From Haliclona indistincta (taxonomy: Eukaryota > Porifera > Demospongiae > Haplosclerida > Chalinidae): 64,000 nt of DNA. The first letter of the stretch is position 1. Each line of letters begins with the position of its first letter. Shown one piece after another: positions 1 through 12,296 of this stretch. The notes under the pieces are model-generated. The model had not been told where the DNA came from, did not search any database, and worked only from the letters and a program-made list of their open reading frames with translations. The position numbers were made by a program, and so were the translations under genes. The stretch is from positions 13,689,030 through 13,753,029 of the forward strand of contig OZ024788.1 in assembly GCA_964017065.1 (NCBI GenBank), written 5' to 3'.

Positions 1-1320
1 AATACGAACCCTGTCAAGTGTTGACTTCGCACCAAGCTCATCAAATGTATCTTTGCTTGCCATCAGCAATGTTGAACCATCTACTTCCTCATCCTGGAAC
101 TTACTGGCATAATCACCCAGTCCTATTCTCCTGAGGAAATCAGCAACATTATTGGGACTCCACTGCCGAATTCTTTGTTTCGCTGTTTCTTTCGCTGTTG
201 TGAAGATGAAAATTTGGCTGAGATGCCAGGACAACATAATTTACCTTTCTTCATTTTAACTGCCTCTTCATCTCTTATAGAAGGATCCACCTCTCCCATA
301 GGAAGTGTTGATTGAACTAATAGAGGAAGACACAGTAACAACAATGTACCAACACTACTGTAGTACATGTACGTGTGTCATCATACTAGAATCAATGGAG
401 TCCGGTCCAATATCCTGGTAGCTACTAACAGGCATTGGGTTATACAATATTGAATCTCTTATCATTGACACATCATCTCCTTGAGGCTGGTCTCTGTTTA
501 GATCATCAGCTAGCTCAGTGCAGTCACCTGCTGCATCACTCTCCTCCTCGTCATCTCCTTCAATGAAACCAAACACTAACACTAGATCAATATTACTCAA
601 TTCTACAAAGAAGAGCAATTATGCAAATGTTGTTAAAGGTATTCCACGACTGTCTCACCTTCCTCTCTCAAGTGTGCAAGCTGGCTTGTCCACAAGTCTT
701 CCACAAACTCTCCCCATTGCTTGTAGCCAATGATGCTGGAATCCTTTTCTTCCAACTGTGGCTGGATTTGAGCTGTCAATCTGGAAAGAAGAAAGAAACA
801 AAAAGTGACACAGGAGGGTATAGCAATGATAGTGACCTCCTCAATGCAAGTCGTAGAGACATATAGTGCTGTACACACACAGTAGAAGGGATGAGACGAG
901 GTAGATGATCACTATCTGATATTAGGTTCAAATAAAAAAAAAACAGTTCCATTAGTGGTTTCTACCAAAAAGGTTAAAAATCAAACTCAAAATCAAGCAA
1001 AGAAACAGTATCTGTGGTGACTCGTTGACTAGTGAGACAAGATGTGTCTCTACGTGATGAAGTACCTCACACATACCCTTGAGCCCATGGTGTAGTTGGT
1101 TCAATGTACCTGTTGACAACAGACAATAACACACAGACACTATGATCTATACTAACCCTTCAATTTTCTGTCAAGAGCTGTTATCTGCTCAGTGCTGAGA
1201 TGACTCTTGAGAGCCAAAGGGAGACCACAGTTATTGTATTTTCGATCCAGGAGATGAAGAAACTTAGAGAAGAATAGAGATGGATGGACTGAGACATTTC
1301 TCTTGATTCTCAGAAATACT
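1..1320 (-). pseudogene. Tandem-SAM gene, copy i (partial at left edge)
   Basis: Five or six exons can be traced by comparison with copies iii and iv. Read on the minus strand they are about 1157-1320 (ends in KLKG), 1004-1110, 640-790, 368-600 (acidic, runs to MMTH), a short exon near 247-290 (DPSIRDEEAVKMKK), and the SAM exon from 194 into the window edge. The SAM exon starts after a CAACAG acceptor and contains the motif QDEEVDGSTLLMASKDTFDE. SAM domains are protein-protein interaction modules of adaptors and kinases; the partner is unknown. The exon at 1157-1320 runs into an AG microsatellite and its start is not conserved with copies iii and iv. It may be intact or broken, since the 3' end lies outside the window. 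The exon model is inference; the SAM homology is clear. Confidence 0.5.
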
Positions 1321-1343
1321 AGAGAGAGAGAGAGAGAGAGAGA
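1321..1343. repeat. AG dinucleotide microsatellite
   Basis: Eleven and a half uninterrupted AG units lie at the 5' side of an exon of SAM copy i. Copies iii and iv have only a short AG run here, so it has expanded in this copy. Confidence 0.9.
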
Positions 1344-1398
1344 CAAGACGTAAAAACAACAATACTGTACAGTGATACTGTACATGTAAAAGGGGGTA

Positions 1399-1447
1399 AT
1401 TCTAGTCTTCTGAAGCATAATAATGCCATGCTTCAGAAGACTAGAAT
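1399..1447. repeat. Perfect 20 bp hairpin
   Basis: The left arm at 1399-1418 (ATTCTAGTCTTCTGAAGCAT) is followed after 9 nt by its exact reverse complement at 1428-1447. It is absent from the matching place in SAM copies iii and iv, so it is a recent small insertion or a solo hairpin-type element. Confidence 0.85.
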
Positions 1448-1584
1448 ACACACGTTTCGATACACAGCTACAAATAAAAAGATTCTTTTGTTCTCTCTCA
1501 ATCTACTATGGACACAATATGTCAGAGTACAACAAGAATCAGGTATGATCATTGTATCACGTGATTAACTACACCCACTACTAA

Positions 1585-2309
1585 CCATGCCCACTTCAGT
1601 GTATCAAGTGGTGTGTCTCACCTTCCATCAGGTGACAGAGCTACCAAAGCATGAGGCTCTGGCACGAGGCACAGCTACATGTAGTGAGCTGTGCCATCAG
1701 CTAGCACTCAGACTGAGCATCTCTCCGGCCATGATCACTGGGTTGCTGAGACGAGTCGAGTAGTGACCTTCCTGGTCAAGATAGACGATACAGTGAGTCA
1801 CATGATGATCTTGTGATATGTCATGTGACTTGTGTATGGTATCAGGTGGTGCAGAATATCAATGAAGAACAATGCTTTGTGATTGAACTAGTGAAAGGTA
1901 TGATAGGGAATACGCACAATAGCTCATCATCCAGGCTAATTATGATTCTTGTCTGTCAAATTTACACTTCCTAAAATTATTTTTAGCTTCATGACTACAG
2001 TCAATACATTCCCTTCGGTGGATACTATCGTACAAATTTAGAAATTTCAAAGTACAAAAATTATTTTTTCGTATAATCTGCTAGCGTAGTGTGAATTTTT
2101 GTAAATGAAAACTGCATGAAAATCTGAAATTTTTGATGATAAAAATTTTAAAGATTATAAAAATTCTGATCATCTGGATAAAATTTACACAGCGACATTA
2201 ACATGAGAAGATTCCATTGTAACCTACTCTTTTCTCACAGCAGAGAAAGATAACAGTATACAGCTGGTACTGAGTGACCCTAGCGATGCATCTCCTCAAC
2301 TCAACCAAT
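1585..2309 (+). pseudogene. Small plus-strand module gene, copy 1 (broken)
   Basis: This is homologous to the open copy at 31,079-31,775. The segments matching GISPTMINGLLRRV and QNINEEQCFVIELVK, and the last exon (after TTTTCTCACAG at about 2241) encoding EKDNSIQLVLSDPSD and ending QLNQ-stop, are all recognisable. The region after CLDQ is replaced by an unrelated stretch (about 1620-1680). A small change after LLRRV creates a TAG. I do not recognise the family. It lies between the SAM and TRAF genes and is transcribed opposite to them, if at all. Confidence 0.45.
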
Positions 2310-2407
2310 GAACACACTCACTCACTGACAGCAATCAGAATTATTTAAATTTTATCATAATGACAAGTATATCATGTGATAAATTATTGCCTACAACCAT
2401 ACAAGTA

Positions 2408-3755
2408 TTACATCAATTGTAGAGAGTACACTTCTACTTTAGTTATTCTAAATGTTAGAGAGTTATTGACAATGTATCGTCTGGTGCTTGCAGAGTACTC
2501 CACATCAGTATGAGAGACAAACTCCGCATAGCCCGATCCTATAGTAGCTATGTCACGTGATGTCACTCTGTCTCCTGCACCACTAGCTATTGCAGCATCA
2601 CTGAAGGGCACAATCCTCTCAAGATGGCAATTGCTGTGGTTCACTAGTTGTATAGTGATGTCTCCTTGAAATGGCCACACTAGTCTACTATCATATTCTC
2701 CTCTCATGAGGTGCACAAATACTGACACATGAGTACCAGCACCATCACCACGGCCAATAGCATAGACTCTGATACACATCTTGTATCCTCCTGGTCCAGT
2801 ATAGAATGGTGGACTATACCATGAATCATTATTCTTCTTATGTGTGGAGTACTGGGTCATGATGAGCTCAATGTAGTAGGGAACAGGATAACCTATAATT
2901 ATTATGAATACACTATTATATTATAGCAGCTGTAAAGCAATATCACCTCTCATCTGTGGAATGGTCTCTCCCTCTATCTTCCTCACTCTCTCCAGTGTCT
3001 CTGCTAGTTTGCTGGTATACTCATCCTGAGGAGGTGTGATCACAACATAGTGTGTGTTACTGATATAGTTACCTTCAGTTCAGCCATCTTGATCTCTGTC
3101 TCCTTTCTGTGTTTAGCTAACTCCAATTCATGTCGTTTATCACTTTCACTTTTCATAGCAACAATCTCACTCCTGTATTTATCCTCCATCTTCTTCATTT
3201 CTCTCTCATGGCGTTCTCTCTCAGTCATTAGTTTTGTCTCCATTCTCTTCATAAAGCTCTCTAGTTTAACGTCCATTGGTCGCAGTGGGCACTCGTCACG
3301 TTGATGTTCATCCATCAGTCTGTGAGGGAAGTGAGCACCACACTGGTAGCTGCACTCCACCACTGCCCACCCACACTTCTCTCTCTCATGAGGGACCACA
3401 TGGCGTAGCTCACCCACCCACTGGCAACCATCATTGTGTCTGGAGCAGCGGACCTTAAAGTTTAGTACCTGTGATGATGAGTGACAGACTGACTCATTGC
3501 AATGGATCACACTACCTTACGCTGATCTCCTCGGTCCAGCAAAGAGACGAACTCCTGTTTACACAACGGGCATGGCTGACCGGCAGCCTTCACTCGACCA
3601 ATGCACGGTTCACAGAACTTTGCACCGCAGCAGCTGACGAGGTGAGGGTCCCGGAACGGGAGGAGGCATACAGGACAGGAGAGAGTGTCTGGAATAGAGT
3701 CCACGAACTCATTCTCGTATCCAGCGACTGGAAGAGGAGCACAAGATTCAGCCAT
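2408..3755 (-). CDS. TRAF-like RING/TRAF-zinc-finger/MATH protein, copy A
   Basis: Likely cytoplasmic E3 ligase/adaptor of the TRAF type. Four exons read cleanly: 3755-3516, 3468-3073, 3025-2947 and 2892-2408. Splice sites are GT-AG, with phases 0, 0 and 1, giving 399 aa. Residues 27-65 form a RING (Cys27, 30, 42/43, 48, 51, 62, 65). The expected zinc-binding His position is Ala45. Residues about 85-140 hold TRAF-type zinc fingers (CSRHNDGCQWVGELRHVVPH). Residues about 140-240 are highly charged coiled coil. The last exon encodes a MATH/TRAF-C domain (STHKKNNDSWYSPPFYTGPG, WPFQGDITIQLVNH, FRITKVEVYS). The start is the ATG of MAESC, shared by all copies. In known TRAFs the MATH domain binds receptor tails and the coiled coil trimerises. 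No receptor is identifiable here. Confidence 0.85.
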
Positions 3756-4158
3756 AGTAATTGAATCTCCATCACGTGATCCGTTCTGCAGTGAGCCCCG
3801 CCCATGCAAGGTCTAGTATACTAGTACTCTCCCTCGCCCCCAACCAGTCTGCTGCACTTTATAAAATAACTTCCAGTATCACTTGTTCGTTTCTATTTCT
3901 AGGTAGTCTCTATTATTAGCCTTTTGGCTTTGCTTGACTGGTTAAAGATGACTGAAATTCTTCTATTACTAGATACAGTGTACATCTGGTTTCTGTTGTA
4001 CACTTATGTGTATTGTCTTACTGTAACTGATGTGAGTCTGGTCATCATTGGTTGATATACCTACAGTATAGGATCATGGTATGATAGCTAGACTAGGTGA
4101 GTGAGGAGGGGCTCACATCATGATGGATGGATAGTCTATGGTTCAATGCTAGAGTGTA
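3756..4158. other. Conserved 5' flank of TRAF copies
   Basis: This stretch upstream of TRAF A is repeated, with small differences, upstream of TRAF B (21,904-22,140) and TRAF D (35,178-35,430). Shared blocks include the CACGTGATCCGTTCTGCAG region just before the ATG and a block around ATCATGATGGATGGAT. It probably holds the promoter and 5' UTR. I see no definite TATA box. Confidence 0.45.
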
Positions 4159-5663
<1,505 letters not shown>

Positions 5664-6468
5664 TGGAGCTGATATCACAGCATCACTATACTCACCATCT
5701 GAGAGAGATATACAACAAATGCTCTTGAATTGAGGACTGCATGAATTATTTCAGTATGGTCTGCACCTCACAGATGGAGCTCCATTCTGGTAAAATTTTC
5801 TGTCACGTTCAGTTGTCCCTTTACTTAATTGAAGCTCACATTATTTCTGTGCATTACGACTTATTATAATTTCAGGTATCTTGCTATAGTCAAGGGCATA
5901 TAGAGACACCCTTGCTGTAGTATATTGTATTATTATTAACGTTACTCCTTCAATTTACCATTTCCTCTCGGTTCCTACTGGAACCCCTAGGTATTGACGT
6001 CACTGTGGACATCCCTCAAATGAAGACGCCTACCGAAATGTAGAGATCATACACTGCGGGTTAGCTATACTGCTCACCCATCACTTAAATGATGTGCTGT
6101 CTTCCTCTCACATGGAGTAAACTACTGGAGCGTTAGAGTGATCCAACCACACCAGCTTAGCTATGATGTAGGGGCATTGCCTCATAGGATGTTATCACGT
6201 ATTGTGCTAAGAAGCAGCGATACTGAACCAGTGGATCACTTTCACTCCCTCACTCCTTTAGACAGCTATATTGCAGAATGTGCCGTGAACACGTGTTCAA
6301 CATTGTGAAATAAAATTAATGGTTAAAGTAATAGTAATCTTGTGACATAATAAATTTTCAATCATTGTACACACATGCATCGCTGTTAGGTTTACTTTAT
6401 AGGATGATAACAATGGATACGTCTAACCAACATAATATGATTACACTAAACACAAAACCTTCACTTGT
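5664..6468. other. Conserved intergenic segment of the module
   Basis: This aligns with 22,135-23,040 and with 35,430-35,690 plus 36,530-37,250. It lies between the TRAF 5' flank and the 3' end of the next SAM gene. Blocks such as CAACCACACCAGCTTAGC and TGTGCCGTGAACACGTG are shared. Short open stretches exist but differ in frame between copies, so I do not call a gene. Confidence 0.5.
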
Positions 6469-7464
6469 TCACGGTTGAGGAGAAGATAGATAGAGGTAAG
6501 GGGAGATGCATAATTGGACTTGAAAAAAAAAGAACGTTACAGCACCAACGATTTTACTTCGATGGACGGCCTTCTCTATTCCTGCCTCAGTTAGTAGAGT
6601 ATCATGACATTCACTCTTGATGGCGTACATAATCATGTCTGCATCTACACCAGCATGCTCTAACTTGCTGATGTACTGGGTAAGATTTTTCTCTTTCAGC
6701 AAGTCCCTCAGTATTCTGACTGGCTCACTATCATCAGCTCCTTGTAGCTCTCTTCGATACAACACTATAATACGAACCCTTTCAAGTGTCGACTTCACAC
6801 CAAGCTCTTCAATGGTATCTTTGCTTGCCATCAGCAATGTTGAACCATCCACTTCCTCATCCTGGAACTTACTGGCATAATAATCCATTCCTATTCTCCT
6901 GAGGAAATCAGCAACATTATTGGGACTCCACTGCCGAATTCTTTGTTCCGCAGTTTCTTTCGCTGTTGTGAAGAACAGATTGGGCTGAGATGCCATGCAG
7001 GACAAAATAATTTACCTTTCTTCATTTTAACTGCCTCGTCATCTCTTATAGAAGGATCCTCCAGCAGTCCCATAGGAAGTGTTGATTGAACTAATAGAGG
7101 AAGACACAGTAACAACAATGTACCATCACTACTGTAGTACATGTGTCATCATACTAGAATCAATGGAGTCCGGTCCAATACCCTGGTAGCTACTAACAGA
7201 CCTTGGGTTATACAATATTGAATCTCTTATCATTGACACATCATCGATCTCCTTGAGGCTGGTCTCTGTTTAGATCATCAGCTAGCTCACTGCAGTCACC
7301 TGCTGTGTCGCTCTCCTCCTCTTCACTGAAACCAAACACTACTACTGGATCAATATTAATCAATTCTACAAAGAAGAGCAATTATAATTTTATGCAAATA
7401 TTGTTAAAGCTATTCCACAACTGTCTCACCTTCCTCTCTCAAGTGTGTGAGCTGGCTTGTCCAT
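6469..7464 (-). pseudogene. Tandem-SAM gene, copy ii (5' half deleted)
   Basis: The SAM exon (about 6970 down to 6469) is open. SAM domain 1 covers RQWSPNNVADFLRRIG to RIIVLYRREL. A second SAM-like repeat covers LLKEKNLTQYISKLEHAG to AVHRSKIVGAV. Upstream minus-strand exons are present at about 7040-7075 (DPSIRDDEAVKMKK), 7150-7330 (acidic) and about 7420-7464. At 7464 the homology stops within the GETVVE-type exon and jumps directly into intron DNA of the plus-strand gene. Relative to copy iii about 1.7 kb is missing. The gene therefore has no 5' half. Confidence 0.7.
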
Positions 7465-7788
7465 CACAGTCATGAAGCCACTATCATAAATTTCTTTCCG
7501 TGGATACTATCGTAGAAACTTAATGCATGCGGTTTTCTTGGGTGCCTTCAAAGTACAAACATTTCTGCATACACCACATGCATAATGTGAACTTTTGTAC
7601 ATGAAAATCTGACCATAATAATTTATTCATGAAAATTTGATCATTTTGATAAAATTTACACATTGACATTTTTTTTTACACGGGAAGATTCCATTGTAAC
7701 CTACTCTTTTCCCACAGCAGAGAGGGATAACAGTATACAGCTGGTACTGAGCGACCCTAGTGATGCATCTCCTCAACTCAACCAATGA
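7465..7788 (+). pseudogene. Small plus-strand module gene, copy 2 (3' remnant)
   Basis: Only the end of the gene's intron and its last exon remain. The exon follows TTTTCCCACAG at about 7719 and encodes a variant of EKDNSIQLVLSDPSD ending in a stop at CAATGA. The 5' part was lost in the deletion that also removed the front of SAM copy ii. Confidence 0.6.
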
Positions 7789-7860
7789 ACACACTCACTC
7801 ACTGACAACAATCATTTCCTCATAACTATATTCAAAATTAAAATTTTTATCATAGTGTGA

Positions 7861-7880
7861 TATATATATATATATATATT
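7861..7880. repeat. TA microsatellite and T tract at LINE 3' end
   Basis: A TATATA run is followed by a T10 run at 7881-7890. In the sense of the LINE on the minus strand this is an A-rich/TA-rich 3' tail, as expected for target-primed insertion. Confidence 0.6.
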
Positions 7881-7966
7881 TTTTTTTTAATGATAATTTT
7901 GCATATGGATGCATGGAATACACAATAGCAAAAAAATGCTAATATGAAGTGTATCCGATAAGATGA

Positions 7967-9968
7967 TTAAATTAAAGAAGGTAAGTTAGAAATATGAGAT
8001 CTAAAGGAGGTAATACTAGGAGACTGTGTAATATGAACTGGCAAAGAGTTCCAAACAGAAATAGAATAAGGAATATAAGAAAAAAGATAAGAGTTAGTTC
8101 GGGCAAAATAATGGTTGAACCAATATGGGACGGTTGGAGGAACGCGTGTTGTACGGGAGAGACGGTCTAATCCGGACAAGATGTTCTGGAAAGTAACAAA
8201 GAGAGTTAACAACTCTGTACAAAAAACATAAAGAGAGTTCAGTTCTTCTCCTCTCAAGAGTTGGAATGTCAAATTGAGATAAAAGGTCCAAGTAGTTAGA
8301 GTCCCAAGCACAGCAAAAAGATTTAATGGCAACTCTCTGAACACTCTCCAATTGTTTAATATCTTTTTCAGTATGAGGCGACCACACTGGAGAAGCGTAC
8401 TCCAATCTGGGACGAACCAGAGTGACATAAAGTCTTACCAGCATCTCGGTGTCAAAATCCCTGTAGAAGTGTCTAAAAATCACTCCCAGCATTTTCCGTG
8501 CCTTAGCACAAATTATAGCAATATGGGTAGACCAGGAAAGATCACAAGATATGTTAACACCAAGATATTTATATGTGGTGACCTGCTCAAGTGTGCAACA
8601 ATTGAGGGTGAGAGAAACAGAGCTATTGCCCTTTTTCCTACTGATGATCATTGATTTACATTTAGAAGAATTGATGAACTTGAGATAATTGTCAGTAGAC
8701 CAACGCTCAATCTCTAAAATGTCTCTCTGCAACTCCTCAAGGTCGCAGGAACTAGAAATCGGTTTATAAAGAAGCAGGTCGTCAGCATATAAAGAATCAA
8801 CGGAGCCAGATGACTTAGAACACAAAGTAATATCATTGATATAAATTGTAAACAAAAGGGGGCCAAGAACAGAGCCTTGGGGGACACCAGACAAGACAGG
8901 CACCAGACTAGAGGCCTCACCTCCTACAACCACATTTTGTGATCGTCCATAAAGATAATTAGCTATCCATGACACTAGATGAGGACTAAGATGCAATTTA
9001 ATAAGCTTCTCAAGCAACGGGAGATGTGGAACAGAATCAAATGCTTTGCAGAAGTCAAAGAACACTGCACATATATCATTGCCTTTGTCTAATTCAACTT
9101 GCCAATCATCTATCGTGCTCAAAAGTGCAGAAACAGTAGACCTCCCAGCTCTAAAGCCCCACTGACGATCTGACATTAGATTATTTTCCACCAGGTGATC
9201 ACATATAATAGAATGAACATGTTTCTCAAACAGCTTACTCAGAATACATAAAAGGGAAATCGGTCTATAATGCTCAGGTTTGGATGGTTTAGAGATCTTA
9301 GGCACAGGTGTAACGCGGGCTTCCTTCCATTGTAAGGGGACAACCCCAAGCTTTAGAGATAAATTAAAAAGTGAGGTAATGGAGGAATGAATACTAGCTG
9401 CTGTATTTTTTAGCATATGACCAGAGATACCGTCAGAACCGCATGACTTAAAAACATTAATAGAAGCCAACAGTTCAAATACCTGCTCATCACTGCATAA
9501 AAGATCCTCGGAAATTGTGTCACAACATGCAAATTGGCCAATATCATCGAGAGGAGGATATGAAGTATTGAAGTTGGCAACGAAATAATCATTAAGCATA
9601 ACAGCCTTTTCACGGTTAGAGGTGGCAGTCAGAGTGGACGTTGACAGAACAGGAATGGTAGATGATTGTTTGTACAAAAGCTTGCAAGCTTTCCAGAACA
9701 ATTTCGGGTTACTGTGATCAACAGAACTAAAATAACTCCTTTTAGCTAAACGAAGCTGATTCACGATTTTATTTCTTAATGTGCGATAATGGGAAAAGTC
9801 ACCAGTAACCTTCGCCTTCCTGAAGAGAGCATTTCTTCTTCGCATTGCTTGAATTAAAGGTTTAGACAGCCAAGGGCGGTTATTACGATTAGAAGATAAA
9901 TTGGACATAGGAATAGACACAGACATGATAGAAATAAACTTCTCTTTCCAGTTGTTCCAAGCTGGCAA
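7967..9968 (-). pseudogene. Reverse transcriptase of the LINE
   Basis: The 624-codon frame (9968-8094) has a pre-RT segment (NRPWLSKPLIQAMRRRN), then RT motifs: CGSDGISGHML, WKEARVTPVPK, HYRPISLLCILSKLFE, FFDFCKAFDSVPH, LSGVPQGSVLGPLLF, LYADDLLLY (catalytic YADD) and TYKYLGVNIS. It ends in NTRSS. About 50 codons of the conserved C-terminus (FARTNSYLFSYIPYSISVWN) continue in another frame at 7967-8120, so a single-nucleotide frameshift lies near 8110-8150. This enzyme copies the LINE RNA at a nicked target. With the endonuclease missing and the frame broken, the copy is dead. Confidence 0.85.
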
Positions 9969-10312
9969 GCATGATCGATATCGTTAGTGTCAAGCAACGA
10001 GTCCCAGTCCACCTCATCAATAAGATTGTTAGCCATCTCCCATTCAGCAAGTTCATACCTCCAAATAACACGAGTAGATGTACTATGCTTAGTAGAAGGC
10101 CGCCACTAAGCATAGTACATCTACTCGTGTTATTTAGAGGTATGAACTTGCTGACTGGGAGATGGCTAACAATCTTATTGATGAGGTGGACTGGGACTCG
10201 TTGCTTGACACTAATGATATCGATCATGCTTGGAACAACTGGAAAGAGAAGTTTATTTCTATCATGTCTGTGTCTACTCCTATGTCCAATTTATCTTCTA
10301 ATCGTAATAACC
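9879..10312. repeat. Inverted duplication at LINE 5' end
   Basis: The arms 9879-10,094 and 10,105-10,312 are reverse complements except for a 7 bp gap and a few substitutions. The loop is about 11 nt around AAGGCCGCC. Immediately right of it a 26 bp block (CTACACACATCTATTGTACA...) occurs twice, at 10,311-10,336 and 10,355-10,380. Confidence 0.9.
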
Positions 10313-10365
10313 TACACACATCTATTGTACAGAGTACGATATTGTACGATATTGACTACACACAT

Positions 10366-11635
10366 CTATTGTACAGAGTACACTTCTACTTTAGTTACTC
10401 TAAATGTTAGAGAGTTATTGACAAAGTATCGTCTGGTGCTTGTGGAGGACTCCACATCAGTATGAGAGACGAACTCCTGATAGCCCATTCCATTAGCAGC
10501 TCTGTCACCTGATGTCACTCTGTTTGCTACACCAAAAGCAACTGCAGCATCATTGAAGGGCACAATCTTCTCAAGATGGTCATCTGTGTTGTGGTTCACT
10601 AGTTGTAAAGTGATGTCTCCTTTAAATGGCCACACTAGTCTACTATCATATTCTCCTCTCATGAGATGCACATACACTGACACATGAGTGCCAGTACCAG
10701 TACCAAAACCATTAGCATCCACTCTGAGACACATCTTGTATCCTCCTGGTCCAGTGTAGAATGGTGGACTATACCACTGATCATTATTCTTCTTACGTGT
10801 GGAGTACTGGGTCATGATGAGCTCAATGTAGGCGGGAACAGGTTGAAAATTGGTACCTATATAATTGATTACGAAAAACACTATTATAGCGGTTGTGAAC
10901 CAAATTATCACCTCTCAGTTGTGGAATGGTTTCCTCCTCTATCTTCCTCACTCTCTCCAGTGTCTCTGCTAGTTTCCTGGTATACTCATCCTGAGGAGGT
11001 GTGGTCACAACATAGTGTGTGCTACCTGATGATAGTCACCTTCAGTTCAGCCATCTTGATCTCCGTCTCCTTTCTTTGTTTAGCTAACTCCAATTCATGT
11101 CGTTTGTCACTCTCAGTCATTTCACTTTTCAAAGCAATAATCTCACTCCTGTGTTTATAATTATATATATCCTCCATCTCTCTTATCTCTTTCTGTTCAG
11201 ACATCTCTCTCTTCATAGCAACCAGCTCTTTTTCATAGTGTTCTCTCTCGGTCAATAGTCTAGCCTCCATCTTCTTCATTTCTCTCTCATGGCGTTCCTC
11301 CATTCTCTTCATAAAGCTCTCTAGTTTAACATCCACTGGTTGCTGTGGGCACTCGTCACGTTGATGTTCATCCATTTGTCTGCGAGGGAGGTGAGCACCA
11401 CACTGGTAGGTGCACTCCACCACTGCCCACCCACACTCCTCTCTCTCATGAGGGACCACATGGCGTAGCTCACCCATCCACTGGCAACCATCATTGTGTC
11501 TGGAGCAGCGGACCTTAAGGTTTAGTACCTGTGATGATGAGTGACACACTGACTCATTGCAGTGGATCACACTACCTTACGCTGATCTCCTCGGTCCAGC
11601 AGCGAGACGAACTCCTGTTTACACAGCGGGCATGG
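10366..11635 (-). pseudogene. TRAF-like RING/MATH protein, copy B, 3' portion
   Basis: The exons are: the end of exon 1 (11,635-11,576, from the last RING cysteines on), exon 2 (11,528-11,040; zinc fingers plus a coiled coil 31 residues longer than in copy A), exon 3 (10,990-10,912) and the MATH exon (10,856-10,366; TRKKNNDQWYSPPFYTGPG, FRVTKVEVYS). All frames are open. The only defect is the 10.1 kb transposon that splits exon 1 after the codons for GQPCP; its 5' half is at 21,717-21,903. Precise excision would leave a readable gene. Otherwise the same domain order as copy A. Confidence 0.85.
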
Positions 11636-11677
11636 CACCCGGCTGAAGCCAGCACCACATTCGCCAGCACCACATTC
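11636..11677 (+). repeat. Left terminal inverted repeat of the 10.1 kb transposon
   Basis: These 42 bp match the right end (21,675-21,716) with one mismatch. The motif GCCAGCACCACATTC occurs twice in tandem within it. It closely resembles the CCAGCACAAATTC motif that bounds the 173 bp subterminal units, which suggests a common binding site for the transposase. Confidence 0.92.
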
Positions 11678-11796
11678 GTAGAAGCCACACATCAACATTT
11701 TTGTGGTTAGTGGTACATACGAGCTCAATTACGAAGACGCAGTTAGCGCAGCCATTGCGCTCGACGTCATCGAGTCTCGAGGCTAGACTAGCCGCC

Positions 11797-11831
11797 ATGC
11801 AGAGCAGTCAGAGAGCAGCGGGCCAGCGCCT
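11797..11831 (+). CDS. Candidate first coding exon of a transposon gene
   Basis: The ATG sits in a strong Kozak-like context (GCCGCCATGC). It opens 12 codons (MQSSQRAAGQR...) followed by a donor-like GTGAGT. It could be the first exon of a transposon-encoded gene such as the transposase. It does not join in frame to the hAT exon at 13,629, so other exons would be needed or lost. Position and motifs are seen; function is inference. Confidence 0.2.
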
Positions 11832-11929
11832 GTGAGTCAGTACTATACCTGTACAGCATGTAGGCCTATTGGTAGTGCTCTATTCTCTGCCAGCATCTCA
11901 AGTTATTCACTATACATTTGTAACTTGTC

Positions 11930-12296
11930 ACGCTGCTTATTGTTACTTACTGGGTGTGGCACTGAATCAGTGACTATGCAATAACTGACCAATTTCTACA
12001 TGTGAGTTCCTTCTAGAGGTGCATGTCAAATCTCATTTTCTCTCTTTTTAGGTGTTTCCTGGACCCAGCAATAAGAGTTTGTACATTGATATTTACCGAT
12101 AACGACACACTCCGCCTTATTGCTGGGTGTGGCAATGACTGACCAATTTCTACATGTGATTTTCTTCAAGAGGTACATGTGCAGATGTCAAATCTCATTT
12201 TCTATCCTTCTAGGTGTTTCCTGGACCCAGCAATAAGAGTTTGTACATTGATATTTACCGATAACAACACACTCCGCATTATTGCTGGGTGTGGCA
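11930..12296. repeat. Two tandem 162 bp repeats
   Basis: The block AGGTGTTTCCTGGACCCAGC recurs at 12,050 and 12,212 (162 bp apart) with few differences. Each unit contains the inverted pair CCCAGCAATAA / TTATTGCTGGG, echoing the CCAGCA motif of the terminal repeats. It sits outside the 173 bp array. Confidence 0.85.

Larger units (their letters stand above)
7890..10312 (-). mobile_element. 5'-truncated non-LTR retrotransposon with inverted 5' end
   Basis: A LINE of the CR1/L2/Jockey type lies on the minus strand inside module DNA, between the plus-strand gene remnant and TRAF B. It contains a reverse transcriptase ORF and a 3' A/T-rich tail. The upstream endonuclease is missing. About 215 bp at its 5' end (9879-10,094) is repeated in inverted orientation at 10,105-10,312, the pattern left by twin priming or template switching. 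Confidence 0.85.

Noticed and set aside
123..368. Hydrophobic stretch GTLLLLCLPLLVQSTLP as a transmembrane segment of the SAM protein
   Set aside because: In copies i-iii the flanking exons splice in phase 0 from MMTH to DPSIRD using a GT donor and a GAG-ending acceptor. The hydrophobic frame lies inside that intron and is not in frame with the upstream exon.
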